This document shows, in pieces, positions 28,251 through 36,202 of a stretch of DNA of 47,681 nucleotides; within the stretch, counting starts at the first letter, position 1; every line of letters begins with the position of its first letter. Under the pieces are notes generated by a model. That model was not told where the DNA came from. It worked only from the letters and a program-made list of their open reading frames with translations, and searched no databases. A program made the position numbers and the translations under genes. The DNA comes from Cohaesibacter sp. GTDB taxonomy: Bacteria; Pseudomonadota; Alphaproteobacteria; Rhizobiales; Cohaesibacteraceae. The DNA lies in NCBI GenBank assembly GCA_025800145.1, contig JAOXSH010000052.1:1-47681 (forward strand). The letters run 5' to 3'.

Positions 28251-29315
28251 ATGACATCTTCATATCAAACTTCTTCCTATTCTCTTTCTGATTTGGGCTT
28301 AACTGCTTTTTTTATGGGGCAACTCTGTGTTGAAGAGTTGGAAAGCGCCAGCCTTTTTCGTGTGTCTGAAATTCAACGCTCTATTGTTGTCGGCTGGGGT
28401 GAAGATGGCGTGCGGCCTTTGCGCACCCCTCACAAAGTACCGACCTCTGCTTTTGCGGTGGGTGATTGGGTATTAGTAGATGCAGGAGACCAGATTATCA
28501 GGCGTCTGACCCCCAATAGCGAACTAAAAAGGCGCGGTGCAGGAACAGATGTGAGCGAACAATTGATGGCTGCCAATATTGACAGCCTCTTGATTGTCAC
28601 ATCTTGCAATGATGATTTTAATCTTGCCCGTATCGAGCGTTTTCTGGCCTTGGCCAAAGATGCAGGTGTCACGCCTGTTGTCATTCTCACCAAGATTGAT
28701 CTTTGCGAGGACTGGGAGCGCTATCGTGCTGAGGCCAGCACTCTGATGGACGAGCTGGATGTGATTGGCATCAATGCCAAAAGCCCGACAGCCTTGGAGG
28801 CTCTTTCTCCCTGGTGTGGCCGGGGGCAAACCCTTGCATTGGTTGGATCATCTGGTGTTGGCAAAACCACTCTTCTCAATGGCTTAACAGGGCGTGATGA
28901 AGCAACAGCCACCATTCGCGAGCGAGATTCAAAAGGGCGCCACACGACAACTTATCGCTCCCTTCACCCTGCGTTGGGTGGAGCATGGGTGATTGACACG
29001 CCCGGCATTCGTGCACTTAGGCTGCATGAGAAAAGCACCGGCATTGAGCAGGTCTTTGATGATATTATGGAGCTGACCACGCGCTGTAAGTTTAATGATT
29101 GCAAACATGAAAGCGAGCCAAAATGTGCCGTTCAGGCTGCGATCAAGGCTGGGGATCTGGATGCAGAACGCCTGGAGCGTTGGCGCAAACTGGAGCGCGA
29201 AGATAACCGCAATAGTGAAACCATCGCCCAATCGCGCAAACGCGCCAAGGATTTTGGCAAAATGGTCAAAACTGTCATGGCAGACAGCCACGCCAAAAAG
29301 GGCCGAAAGACATAG
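28251..29315 (+). CDS. rsgA: Ribosome small-subunit-dependent GTPase A
   Basis: Late 30S assembly checkpoint GTPase. The circularly permuted order is visible: an N-terminal OB fold, then G4 LTKIDL, G5 region, G1 GSSGVGKTTLLNGL, G2-like KGRHTTT, and G3 DTPGIR, followed by the zinc-binding CKFNDCKHESEPKC and a basic tail (SHAKKGRKT). I start at the second of two adjacent ATGs (28251), 7 nt after AGGA; an earlier in-frame ATG at 28209 adds 14 residues but has no ribosome binding site. The 354-residue product has normal length. A leader ORF and hairpin precede it. Confidence 0.95.
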   Translation: MTSSYQTSSYSLSDLGLTAFFMGQLCVEELESASLFRVSEIQRSIVVGWGEDGVRPLRTPHKVPTSAFAVGDWVLVDAGDQIIRRLTPNSELKRRGAGTDVSEQLMAANIDSLLIVTSCNDDFNLARIERFLALAKDAGVTPVVILTKIDLCEDWERYRAEASTLMDELDVIGINAKSPTALEALSPWCGRGQTLALVGSSGVGKTTLLNGLTGRDEATATIRERDSKGRHTTTYRSLHPALGGAWVIDTPGIRALRLHEKSTGIEQVFDDIMELTTRCKFNDCKHESEPKCAVQAAIKAGDLDAERLERWRKLEREDNRNSETIAQSRKRAKDFGKMVKTVMADSHAKKGRKT

Positions 29316-29358
29316 AAACAGGACAGAGGAAAGCCCCGCTTGAAAAAAGAGCGAGGCT

Positions 29359-29386
29359 TAGAGCCTGATCTACAAGTTCTGGGCCT
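29359..29386. repeat. Diverged arm of palindromic repeat family B
   Basis: TTAGAGCCTGATCTACAAGT and the following TCTGGGCC resemble the start of the copy at 45214 (TAAGAGCCTGATTTAAAAGT, then CCTGAGCC). It lies between the convergent rsgA and quinone oxidoreductase genes. Confidence 0.4.
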
Positions 29387-29390
29387 TTCT

Positions 29391-30374
29391 TTATGGCACC
29401 AGAATGATGGAGCCTGTGGTTTTGCGGGCTTGCAGATCCTCATGGGCTTTTGCGGCTTCTGCCAATGCATAATCTGTTGGATCTGCAATGGAGATACCGC
29501 CTGCCGCGATGGCGGCAAAGAAATCATTTGCCGCCTGCTCAAGGTCAGATCGGGTGGGGATATAATCATAGAGCGTTGGTCTAGTCACAAAGAGCGAGCC
29601 ATGGCTTGCCAAAATTCCGAGATTGACCCCATCGACCGGGCCAGATGCATTGCCAAAACTGACCATAAGGCCACGGCGGGCCAAGCATTTCAGGCTGTCT
29701 TGAAAGGTATCCTTGCCAACACCGTCAAAGACCACGGGCAGTTTTTTGCCCTTTGTGATCTCTGCAACGCGATCCGATACGCAGTCTTTTTGATAATTGA
29801 TGACATGATCACAGCCAAGATTGCGCGCTAATTTTGCTTTTTCTTCTGATCCGACAGTGCCGATAACCTCTGCTCCGATATGTTTGAGCCATTGCACAGC
29901 CAATGTGCCGACACCGCCAGCGGCGGCATGAAAGAGGACTGTCTCGCCTGCTTTTACCGAATAAATTTGTCGGATAAGATATTGAACTGTCAACCCTTTG
30001 AGCAAGGATGCGGCTGCCTGTTTGCTGGAAATGGATGTGGGCAGCAAAACGGCGCTGTCTGCGGCGATCACATTATGGCTTGCGTAAGAGCCAATGGGGC
30101 CAGAGCAATAAGCAACCCGATCCCCCACTTTCACATGCTTTACAGCCCCGCCTATGGCTTCCACCACGCCTGCGGCTTCTCCGCCCAGACCAGAGGGGAG
30201 CGAGGGCACCGGATAGAGGCCAGAGCGGTGATAGGTATCAATGAAATTAACGCCAATGGCTTCATGTCGCACCAGAATCTGGCCTGCCTGCACTGCCGGA
30301 ATATCCCGCTCAAGCAGTTTCATTTGATCTGTACCGCCATGATTGGCAATTTCAATCCGCTTCATCTGAGACAT
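29391..30374 (-). CDS. qor: NADPH:quinone oxidoreductase, zinc-free MDR family
   Basis: A 327-residue medium-chain reductase that reduces quinones with NADPH. The N-terminus (MKRIEIANHGGTDQMKL) and VRHEAIGVNFIDTYHRSGLY are the QOR signature. The Rossmann part has GETVLFHAAAGGVGTLAVQW with the nucleotide-binding A-A-x-G-G-V-G. No catalytic or structural zinc cysteines are present. The C-terminus ends with the usual HEDLQARKTTGSIILVP. It is in the same direction as arfB, 92 nt downstream of it, and converges with rsgA. Confidence 0.93.
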   Translation of the reverse strand: MSQMKRIEIANHGGTDQMKLLERDIPAVQAGQILVRHEAIGVNFIDTYHRSGLYPVPSLPSGLGGEAAGVVEAIGGAVKHVKVGDRVAYCSGPIGSYASHNVIAADSAVLLPTSISSKQAAASLLKGLTVQYLIRQIYSVKAGETVLFHAAAGGVGTLAVQWLKHIGAEVIGTVGSEEKAKLARNLGCDHVINYQKDCVSDRVAEITKGKKLPVVFDGVGKDTFQDSLKCLARRGLMVSFGNASGPVDGVNLGILASHGSLFVTRPTLYDYIPTRSDLEQAANDFFAAIAAGGISIADPTDYALAEAAKAHEDLQARKTTGSIILVP

Positions 30375-30466
30375 ACAAAGCCCTTTTTTATCAAAATTTG
30401 CTTCAGGCTAGGCAAATGCAGCTGGCTTGGCAAGTCAAGAAAACTCAGCTGCCTGTTCGAAAAACT

Positions 30467-30901
30467 TTAATCGAAAGAGCCTTTGGAGCGCAATTTTTTC
30501 AATGCACCTCGTTTGGTTTTGGAATCCATTCGGCGTTTTTTGCTGGCTCTTGTTGGCTTGGTTGCAATGCGCCGTCTTGGGCGATGAGAGGCTTTTTCGA
30601 TCAAGGCTACCAGTCGCTCTATGGCTTCTTCGCGATTGCGTGCCTGTGTGCGGTGAGTTTGGACTTGCATGACCAATTCGCCCTCACTTGTCATCAAATG
30701 TGAGGCCTGACGCTTTAAATTGGCTTTGATATAGGATGGAAGCGAGGGTGAGCGCCTGACATTGAAGCGCAATTCCACTGCCGTTGAGACCTTATTGACA
30801 TTTTGCCCACCCGGGCCAGATGCCCGGATGAAGCGTTCTTGAAGTTCACCGGCATCCAGAGACAGGCCATCCTTGATGATGATAGGCTCTGACATGCTCA
30901 C
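30467..30901 (-). CDS. arfB: Peptidyl-tRNA hydrolase ArfB (alternative ribosome rescue factor)
   Basis: Releases the nascent chain from ribosomes stalled without a stop codon, as a backup for trans-translation. The 144-residue protein has the RF-like catalytic GGQ in ASGPGGQNVNKVSTAVELR and the basic C-terminal tail (KPTRASKKRRMDSKTKRGAL, then KKLRSKGSFD) that enters the empty mRNA channel; both parts are required in the family. It follows the TerC-family gene by 11 nt on the same strand and is probably co-transcribed. Confidence 0.95.
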   Translation of the reverse strand: MSMSEPIIIKDGLSLDAGELQERFIRASGPGGQNVNKVSTAVELRFNVRRSPSLPSYIKANLKRQASHLMTSEGELVMQVQTHRTQARNREEAIERLVALIEKASHRPRRRIATKPTRASKKRRMDSKTKRGALKKLRSKGSFD

Positions 30902-30912
30902 CTTCCTTCTTT

Positions 30913-31722
30913 TTATGCGTTTGCCTGTGCGTTTGCCTGCATCTCGCGCTGGCGCTGGGCCAGCAGCTTCTTTTGATAGCGGCCTTGCACAATATCAACA
31001 ATGACCAGCACAGCCAGCACGAAATAGAAGGTCGATTTGGCCATGGCTTCCACTTTATAGCCAAAGAAGGAGAGATGTGCCAAATGGCCGCCTTCGGAGA
31101 CCAGCATGATGCCAACGATGAAGAGGACAAACAGCCCCAAGACCTCATACATGCGGTTTTTGTGCAGAAAATCGGAAACCCGGTCTGCCAGATAAATCAT
31201 GCCAAGGCCGGAGACAATGATTGCGGCGGCCATGACCATGAAAACATTGGTCAGAGCCATGGCAGAGAGGATGGAATCGAAGGAGAAAATCAGGTTCATC
31301 ACCACGATCCAGAAAATGGCACCGCCAACGGTGCGCATACCTTTGCCTTTTCCCTGCCCTTCCAGATCATCAATGGCCAGCATATGCATGATTTCTTTGA
31401 CGGCTGTGTAAATGATAAAGGCCCCGCCGAGCAGCACAATGAAGGCATGGACATTGACCTCTCCTTCGACAATTCCCTCCCAATGGAGCGAAAAGAAAGG
31501 CGTCTGGAAATATTGGATGGCAGACATGACCCCAAAGAGCAGCACCAAACGCAGCAAAATTGCCAAACCAATGCCAATTTTGCGCACCATGGCCTGTTTG
31601 TCTTCGCGCACGCGCTTGGATTCGATCGAGATATAGAGAAGATTGTCAAAGCCCAGCACAGCCTGAAGGGCGGTGAGCATGAAAAAGGTAAAAAGATTGT
31701 CCAGGGTGAAAAGATCGGCCAT
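30913..31722 (-). CDS. TerC-family integral membrane protein
   Basis: About seven to eight membrane segments in 269 residues. TerC/Alx proteins are linked to metal (often manganese) export or metalation and tellurite resistance. Family marks are LQAVLGFDNLLYISIESKRV near the N-terminus and NLIFSFDSILSAMALT in the middle, each with the conserved membrane aspartate and asparagine. I start at the internal ATG 31722 (MADLFTLDNLF), because GGAAG lies 5 nt before it; the upstream ATG 31734 has no ribosome binding site. A perfect 13-bp hairpin covers this start and its ribosome binding site. It is followed closely by arfB. Confidence 0.9.
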   Translation of the reverse strand: MADLFTLDNLFTFFMLTALQAVLGFDNLLYISIESKRVREDKQAMVRKIGIGLAILLRLVLLFGVMSAIQYFQTPFFSLHWEGIVEGEVNVHAFIVLLGGAFIIYTAVKEIMHMLAIDDLEGQGKGKGMRTVGGAIFWIVVMNLIFSFDSILSAMALTNVFMVMAAAIIVSGLGMIYLADRVSDFLHKNRMYEVLGLFVLFIVGIMLVSEGGHLAHLSFFGYKVEAMAKSTFYFVLAVLVIVDIVQGRYQKKLLAQRQREMQANAQANA

Positions 31723-31754
31723 GGCGTCTTCCATGTTTTATGAAGACGCCATGG
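31719..31754 (-). promoter_or_regulatory. Start-site-sequestering hairpin of the TerC-family gene
   Basis: CCATGGCGTCTTC (31719-31731) and GAAGACGCCATGG (31742-31754) are perfectly complementary with a 10-nt loop. On the minus-strand mRNA the loop holds the first ATG (31734) and the 3' arm holds GGAAG and the better ATG (31722). Folding would hide this initiation site. TerC-family genes elsewhere are controlled by pH- or manganese-responsive leaders; this is much simpler than those and is not one of them by sequence. Confidence 0.7.
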
Positions 31755-31793
31755 CTTGATTCTGCACCCTTGAAATCGGCCTGTTGACGCCTT

Positions 31794-33239
31794 CTATCCA
31801 AAAAATTTAAAGAAGGAAATTGTGCGCCGAATCATCGGTTTTTTCGGCAGATCGCCATAATAGCTGATCGCGGCACGGCGTCCAATCTCTGACAGGGTTG
31901 GATAAGGGGAAATATAGCCGGTAATGGCTTTGACATTCATCTTTTGAGAGATGATCAAAGACCACATATTGATCATTTCGCCAGCATTTTCGCCAACGAT
32001 GGATGCGCCCAGAATGTTGCCGCGCTTATCGGTAACAATCTTGATCAGGCCTGCGGTTTTGCGCTCTGCCTGTGCCCGATCATTTTCGCCATAAGGCCAG
32101 CGCAAGATGCGAATATTGCGATGCTTTTTCTTGGCCTGATCTTCATTCAAGCCCACATGGGCCATTTCAGGTGCGGTATAGGTGACCCATGGAATGATAT
32201 TGCGGTTTTCGCGGGCCGTCATGCGAAAGAGAATAGAGCGAATCACCAATCCAGCATGATAACCGGCGACATGGGTGAATTGCAGGCCTCCGGTCACATC
32301 GCCAATGGCAAAGACGCGGCGGTTGGTCGTTTTCAAGGTGTCTTTGACCTTGATGCCACGCTTGTCATAGTCAATGCCTGCTTTTTCCAGATCAAGGCCG
32401 TTCACATTGGGGGCGCGGCCTGCTGCCACCAGCAAATGGCTGGCATCCAGTACCTCTTCTTCGCCGCCCTCACCTTCCAAAATGATGCGGGCGCTATGAT
32501 CAAAGGTTTCGTCACCTTTCTCGATGCGCAAGATTTTGGCACCTTCACGCAATTCCACTCCTTCGCGGCGGATCTGATCAATAACAACGGCTGTCAGTTC
32601 AGGATCATCTTTGCCAAGCACTTTAAAGGCTTCCAAAACGGTGACATCGGTGCCAAGGCGGCGTTGGGCTTGCGCCATTTCCATGCCAATGGGTCCGCCG
32701 CCGATAATGACCAGCTTTTTAGGCTGTTCGGTGAGCGAGAAGATGGTCTCATTGGTCAGGTAATTGACGGCATTCAAACCCTCAATGGGCAATTTGGCCG
32801 CAGAAGAGCCTGTGGAGATGACAAAATGGCGCGCAGAGATTTCTGTCTTGCCATCGGCTGTTATAACCGTTTTGGCATCTTTGAATTTGCCCGCCTGCTG
32901 GATGACATGCACGCCCAAGCCTTCAAAGCGTTCGACCGAATCATTGGGTTCAATCGCTGCAATCACCGAATGGATATGGTCATGGACGGCTTGGTAATTA
33001 ACCTCTGGCTCGCCTGCATTGACCCCGAATTTAACAGCATCGCGAATGGTTTGGGCCTGTTTGCCTGCGGCAATCATCGCCTTGGATGGGACACAGCCAT
33101 AATTGAGGCAATCGCCCCCCATTTTTCCCTTTTCCAGCAAGACGACTTTTTCGCCAAAAGCGGCTGCGGCTGCGGCGACAGACAGGCCACCAGAGCCAGC
33201 GCCAATCACACAAATATCAGCTTTAATCTGTTCGGTCAT
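31794..33239 (-). CDS. FAD-dependent pyridine nucleotide-disulfide oxidoreductase, class I
   Basis: A 481-residue flavoprotein resembling dihydrolipoamide dehydrogenase and mercuric reductase, without the MerA N-terminal metal-binding domain. The start MTEQIKADICVIGAGSGGLS has AAGGA 9 nt upstream; the longer upstream frame is not coding-like. Motifs: FAD-binding GAGSGG, the redox disulfide GGDCLNYGCVPSKAM, a second Rossmann fold VIIGGGPIGMEMAQ, and FAIGDVTGGLQFTH. The C-terminal dimer domain has YPTLSEIGRRA in place of the HAHPTLSE of lipoamide dehydrogenases, so that catalytic His-Glu pair is altered. The substrate is unknown. It follows the TVP38 and DUF547 genes as one operon. Confidence 0.88.
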   Translation of the reverse strand: MTEQIKADICVIGAGSGGLSVAAAAAAFGEKVVLLEKGKMGGDCLNYGCVPSKAMIAAGKQAQTIRDAVKFGVNAGEPEVNYQAVHDHIHSVIAAIEPNDSVERFEGLGVHVIQQAGKFKDAKTVITADGKTEISARHFVISTGSSAAKLPIEGLNAVNYLTNETIFSLTEQPKKLVIIGGGPIGMEMAQAQRRLGTDVTVLEAFKVLGKDDPELTAVVIDQIRREGVELREGAKILRIEKGDETFDHSARIILEGEGGEEEVLDASHLLVAAGRAPNVNGLDLEKAGIDYDKRGIKVKDTLKTTNRRVFAIGDVTGGLQFTHVAGYHAGLVIRSILFRMTARENRNIIPWVTYTAPEMAHVGLNEDQAKKKHRNIRILRWPYGENDRAQAERKTAGLIKIVTDKRGNILGASIVGENAGEMINMWSLIISQKMNVKAITGYISPYPTLSEIGRRAAISYYGDLPKKPMIRRTISFFKFFG

Positions 33240-33300
33240 AATCCAGGTTCCTTTTTGGGCGTGCATGTCAGCGCCAGAAATATCTTTGCAATGATTGGAT

Positions 33301-34134
33301 CTAGGCTTTGCGCTTTTTCCAGGCTTTGAGCGCTGGCGGAATGAGCGAGACGATCCCCAATGCTGCAAAAGCGCCCAGCAATTCAGGTGTGATGATGGCA
33401 GAGGTATCGAGCGTTATTTTGCAATTTGGATCCGTTGCACAAGCGGGATTGGCGGCATGTTGCGCCTCAATGATGCTGTCCAGACCGGAGCCAATGAACG
33501 CAAAGGCAAAGGTGCCGGGCAAAATGCCAATCAATGTGGCAGTAAAATAAGAGCGCAGACGCACATTGAACAAAGCCGGAGCTAGATTGACTAGCCAGAA
33601 CGGAAAGACCGGAACAAGACGCAGGAAGAGCAGATAATTAAAGGCATCTTCGCGAAAGCCCTCTGCAAAGCGATCCACAAACCCACCAGCTTTGGAACGC
33701 AAGGCTTCTCCAAAGGACGAGCGGGCGGCCAAAAAGATCAGGGATGCGCCAAGGGTGGCCGAGAGCACCGTCGCAGCCCCGCCAACGGCCCAGCCAAACA
33801 GGAAACCGCCGCCAATGGTGAGGAATGATGCACCGGGAAAAGACAGGGCAACTGTTACAATATAGACCAGCGCAAAGCCGCCAACCATCAAGAGGTAATT
33901 CTGTTCGACATATCCGCGCAACAGTTCACGGTTTTTCACCAGCGAATCGAGTGATAGATATTGGTGCCAGCCTTGGGAAAATCCGATTCCCATGAGAAGA
34001 AGAATGGCAACAAGGGGGCCCCATTTCTTGGCAAGGGATGCAAAACCGGTTTGCGCGGTTGCCTCTGCTGTGTTTGCATGTTCCATATTTTTATGTCCTG
34101 ACTGGGATGGTTTTTTTGGGCCTTGTTCGTTCAT
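33301..34134 (-). CDS. TVP38/TMEM64 (DedA-like) membrane protein
   Basis: A 277-residue membrane protein of the TVP38/TMEM64 group, relatives of DedA and VTT-domain lipid scramblases. A hydrophobic start (WGPLVAILLLMGIGF) is followed by FALVYIVTVALSFPGASFLT and the conserved FLFGWAVGGAATVLSATLGA, then RLVPVFPFWLVNLAPALFNV, the family's signature re-entrant segment. I start at ATG 34134, only 4 nt after the DUF547 stop. A loop near the C-terminus carries two cysteines (CATDPNC), which might form a disulfide. Its pairing with a class I flavin disulfide reductase downstream recurs in other bacteria, as far as I recall, and suggests a redox-linked membrane function. Confidence 0.88.
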   Translation of the reverse strand: MNEQGPKKPSQSGHKNMEHANTAEATAQTGFASLAKKWGPLVAILLLMGIGFSQGWHQYLSLDSLVKNRELLRGYVEQNYLLMVGGFALVYIVTVALSFPGASFLTIGGGFLFGWAVGGAATVLSATLGASLIFLAARSSFGEALRSKAGGFVDRFAEGFREDAFNYLLFLRLVPVFPFWLVNLAPALFNVRLRSYFTATLIGILPGTFAFAFIGSGLDSIIEAQHAANPACATDPNCKITLDTSAIITPELLGAFAALGIVSLIPPALKAWKKRKA

Positions 34135-34138
34135 GTCA

Positions 34139-35020
34139 TCACCGGGCGTCGTTAAGAGACCAGTTGTAAGCATAACCCTTGATGGATTGTTGTTTGATTA
34201 ATGCCTGTTTGAGGTGCGGGGCGGCATGGCGTTGCCAATGGGCAATCAATTGTTTTTTTGAACCGAAATCCTCGTCATACCAGTCATAAATTTTTGATGC
34301 GGTGATGCCATTCTTTGTCACCGACACACCACGGGGATGATTGATATAGTCCCGAGCCGCCTTATTGAGCTGGCTGTTTATTTTGGCACCTTTAAACGCC
34401 TCGGGCAGCAAATTGGGGCAGCCGATAGATGCACAATTGAAGCCATAATGAAGACGTGAGTCTTTCCATGTTTTGCGGGCAATCTTATGTTCAATGTCAT
34501 CAAGCGAGAGTTGTTTCCCGCCCACTGTGAGCAGTTTCTTTTTCCATGGACCAGAGCCAAAGAAGCCGCCGCCCAGCTTGATATCCTTGATGGATTTGAC
34601 CGGATAGCGATCCAGCACCACATCCAATGTTTTGGCGTTATAAAGATTGATCCAAAAAGCTTTTGCAGCGTTGGAAGACAGGGATTTGACATTCACGCCC
34701 TGCATACGATCAAGATAGGCTTTTAAGGCTTTGCGCTGTGTTTTCAGTCCGCGATAATTGACGCGGTTCAATCCGTCAGAGCCTTTGACCACATATCGTT
34801 TGAGCAGGTTCGAATAATCGGAATGATCAAGGCTGGCAGAGCCTTTTGCTGCAAAGCTGTTGGCCAGAGAGGCCGCCTTTGCCGATGATGGCACCATTGT
34901 GAGCGCCGCGGCCAAAGAGGCTATCACAGCCAAAGCCATATATACTTTTATGGGATGGGACTGGTCTTGCTGAGCGGAGAGCGCAATTGCCAGATTTTTT
35001 GGTTGTTTTAGCGGTGACAT
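34139..35020 (-). CDS. DUF547 domain protein, exported
   Basis: A 293-residue protein with an N-terminal signal or anchor (YMALAVIASLAAALTMVPSS, ending AKAA) after a 27-residue polar leader; a start at the methionine of MALAVIAS is possible. The DUF547 domain shows AAKAFWINLYNAKTLDVVLD, LSLDDIEHKIAR, the HYGFNCASIGCPNL cysteine/histidine motif and IYDWYDEDFG. The conserved Cys and His suggest an enzyme fold (a papain-like resemblance has been proposed for such domains), but the function is unknown. It is the first gene of a three-gene operon with TVP38 and the flavin disulfide reductase. Confidence 0.87.
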   Translation of the reverse strand: MSPLKQPKNLAIALSAQQDQSHPIKVYMALAVIASLAAALTMVPSSAKAASLANSFAAKGSASLDHSDYSNLLKRYVVKGSDGLNRVNYRGLKTQRKALKAYLDRMQGVNVKSLSSNAAKAFWINLYNAKTLDVVLDRYPVKSIKDIKLGGGFFGSGPWKKKLLTVGGKQLSLDDIEHKIARKTWKDSRLHYGFNCASIGCPNLLPEAFKGAKINSQLNKAARDYINHPRGVSVTKNGITASKIYDWYDEDFGSKKQLIAHWQRHAAPHLKQALIKQQSIKGYAYNWSLNDAR

Positions 35021-35478
35021 ATGGGGCCTCTTTTTGCGGGATTTTGCTCGGTACGCTTTGTTCGTTCGCGATCATTTCTGCTCCCTATATAGCGCTAAAA
35101 TCTGCGCTTGTGGGCTACCTCACCGTCATTTGATCCTGCCCTGACACACCACTCACGCTTGTGTGAAGGCGGGCGTGATTCTCCTCACCGCTCTGACAGA
35201 GTTTGCGAGCGCCTTGTGAAAGAGATATGGCGGAAATCAGGGCTTTTGGTCCTTGATGAGACCATTTTAACCTTTTGTTAGCGAAAAGAGGGGGGATGGG
35301 GATAGAAATATCTGCGTTTGGTGCGGATTGCAGATTGACTCATTCGCCACATCTCCTTATAAGCCGAGCCAAGTGTATCAGGTTCGTGTTTTGCGTCTCC
35401 TAGCGGGGCGCTGTTTTTTATCGAATTTGATGGGATTTGAAAAAATTCAAATAAGGGGCCGCGAAAGCGGAAAAGCCC
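35021..35478. other. Divergent regulatory region between the DUF547 gene and rpmH
   Basis: This 458-bp region carries the rpmH promoter at 35335-35363 and presumably the promoter of the divergent DUF547 operon in its left half. I saw no RNA gene and no protein-like frame in the remainder. Confidence 0.6.
35335..35363 (+). promoter_or_regulatory. Promoter of rpmH-rnpA
   Basis: TTGACT (35335-35340), a 17-nt spacer, TATAAG (35358-35363). It is near consensus for the housekeeping sigma factor and lies 115 nt upstream of the rpmH ATG. Confidence 0.75.
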
Positions 35479-35613
35479 ATGAAACGGACTTATCAGCCAA
35501 GCCGACTGGTGCGCAAGCGCCGCCATGGCTTCCGGGCGCGTATGGCAACCAAAAATGGCCGTCAGGTCTTGGCACGCCGCCGGGCAAAAGGACGCAAGCG
35601 TCTTTCAGCTTAA
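35479..35613 (+). CDS. rpmH: 50S ribosomal protein L34
   Basis: A 44-residue, very basic protein that matches L34 completely: [20 protein letters not shown], followed by [20 protein letters not shown] and RLSA. The purine-rich GCGGAAAAG precedes the ATG. It starts the conserved rpmH-rnpA-yidC block and is preceded by a near-consensus promoter. Confidence 0.98.
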   Translation: MKRTYQPSRLVRKRRHGFRARMATKNGRQVLARRRAKGRKRLSA

Positions 35614-35705
35614 GACTAGCACATCAACCGCCCACCTTTTTCGGTTTGGCGGTTTTTGTGTGTCTGGGCTCATGCTGACTGGCGCATAACCAAGCGGGCA
35701 AGCTT

Positions 35706-36062
35706 ATGCTTCGTTTAAAGAAACGCGCCGAATTTTTAACCGCGGCGAAGGGTGTGCGCATCCCTCGCCGCGGTTTCGTACTTCAAGCGATCTGCCGCAA
35801 ACCAGATGATCCTGCCCCAGCGCGTGTGGGATTCACGGTCACCAAAAAGGTTGGCAATGCCGTTGTGCGCAATCGCATCAAGCGTCGCTTGCGCGAATTG
35901 GCACGCCTGCATGGCCCGCATATCATGATGGATGGTCATGATTATGTGCTGATTGGTCGCCGGGCAGCTCTTCATCTGGACTTTGACCAGATGGTTGCAG
36001 ATTTTCGCGGGGCTATCGGGCAAGCTGCCAAACAGCTGCCTCGTGGCAACCAAAAGCCATAA
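35706..36062 (+). CDS. rnpA: Ribonuclease P protein component
   Basis: Protein subunit of RNase P, which trims tRNA 5' ends. The 118-residue sequence has LKKRAEFLTAAKGVRIPRRG at the start, the RNR motif in VTKKVGNAVVRNRIKRRLRE and the C-terminal DYVLIGRRAALHLDFDQMVA. It is 92 nt downstream of rpmH. No yidD gene follows, and yidC begins 140 nt later. Confidence 0.96.
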   Translation: MLRLKKRAEFLTAAKGVRIPRRGFVLQAICRKPDDPAPARVGFTVTKKVGNAVVRNRIKRRLRELARLHGPHIMMDGHDYVLIGRRAALHLDFDQMVADFRGAIGQAAKQLPRGNQKP

Positions 36063-36202
36063 AGTGGTCTGGTTGACACAAAGGATGCTTGAACTATTTG
36101 AAAGTTTTACGCATGGTGCTGCGCAAGAAACGCGACAACAGCATCATAGCATTGATCATACCGTCCTGTTGGGCGGCAGGATAACGGGATAAAGATAAGT
36201 CG

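Noticed and set aside
31944..33329. 461-codon open frame on the plus strand
   Set aside because: It is antisense to the flavin disulfide reductase, whose motifs are unmistakable on the minus strand. The plus-strand translation has no family features and reflects codon bias of the real gene.
33240..33368. N-terminal extension of the flavin disulfide reductase, possibly a metal-binding domain
   Set aside because: The 43 extra residues lack a CxxC or heavy-metal-associated motif and precede a good ribosome binding site at the standard start, and they overlap the end of the TVP38 gene.
35335..35478. Regulatory RNA in the rpmH leader
   Set aside because: Only a promoter and a 115-nt leader without stable, convincing stems were seen.
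36063..36202. yidD between rnpA and yidC
   Set aside because: The 140-bp gap is too short for yidD and has no YidD motif; the small frame at 35953-36192 overlaps rnpA out of frame.
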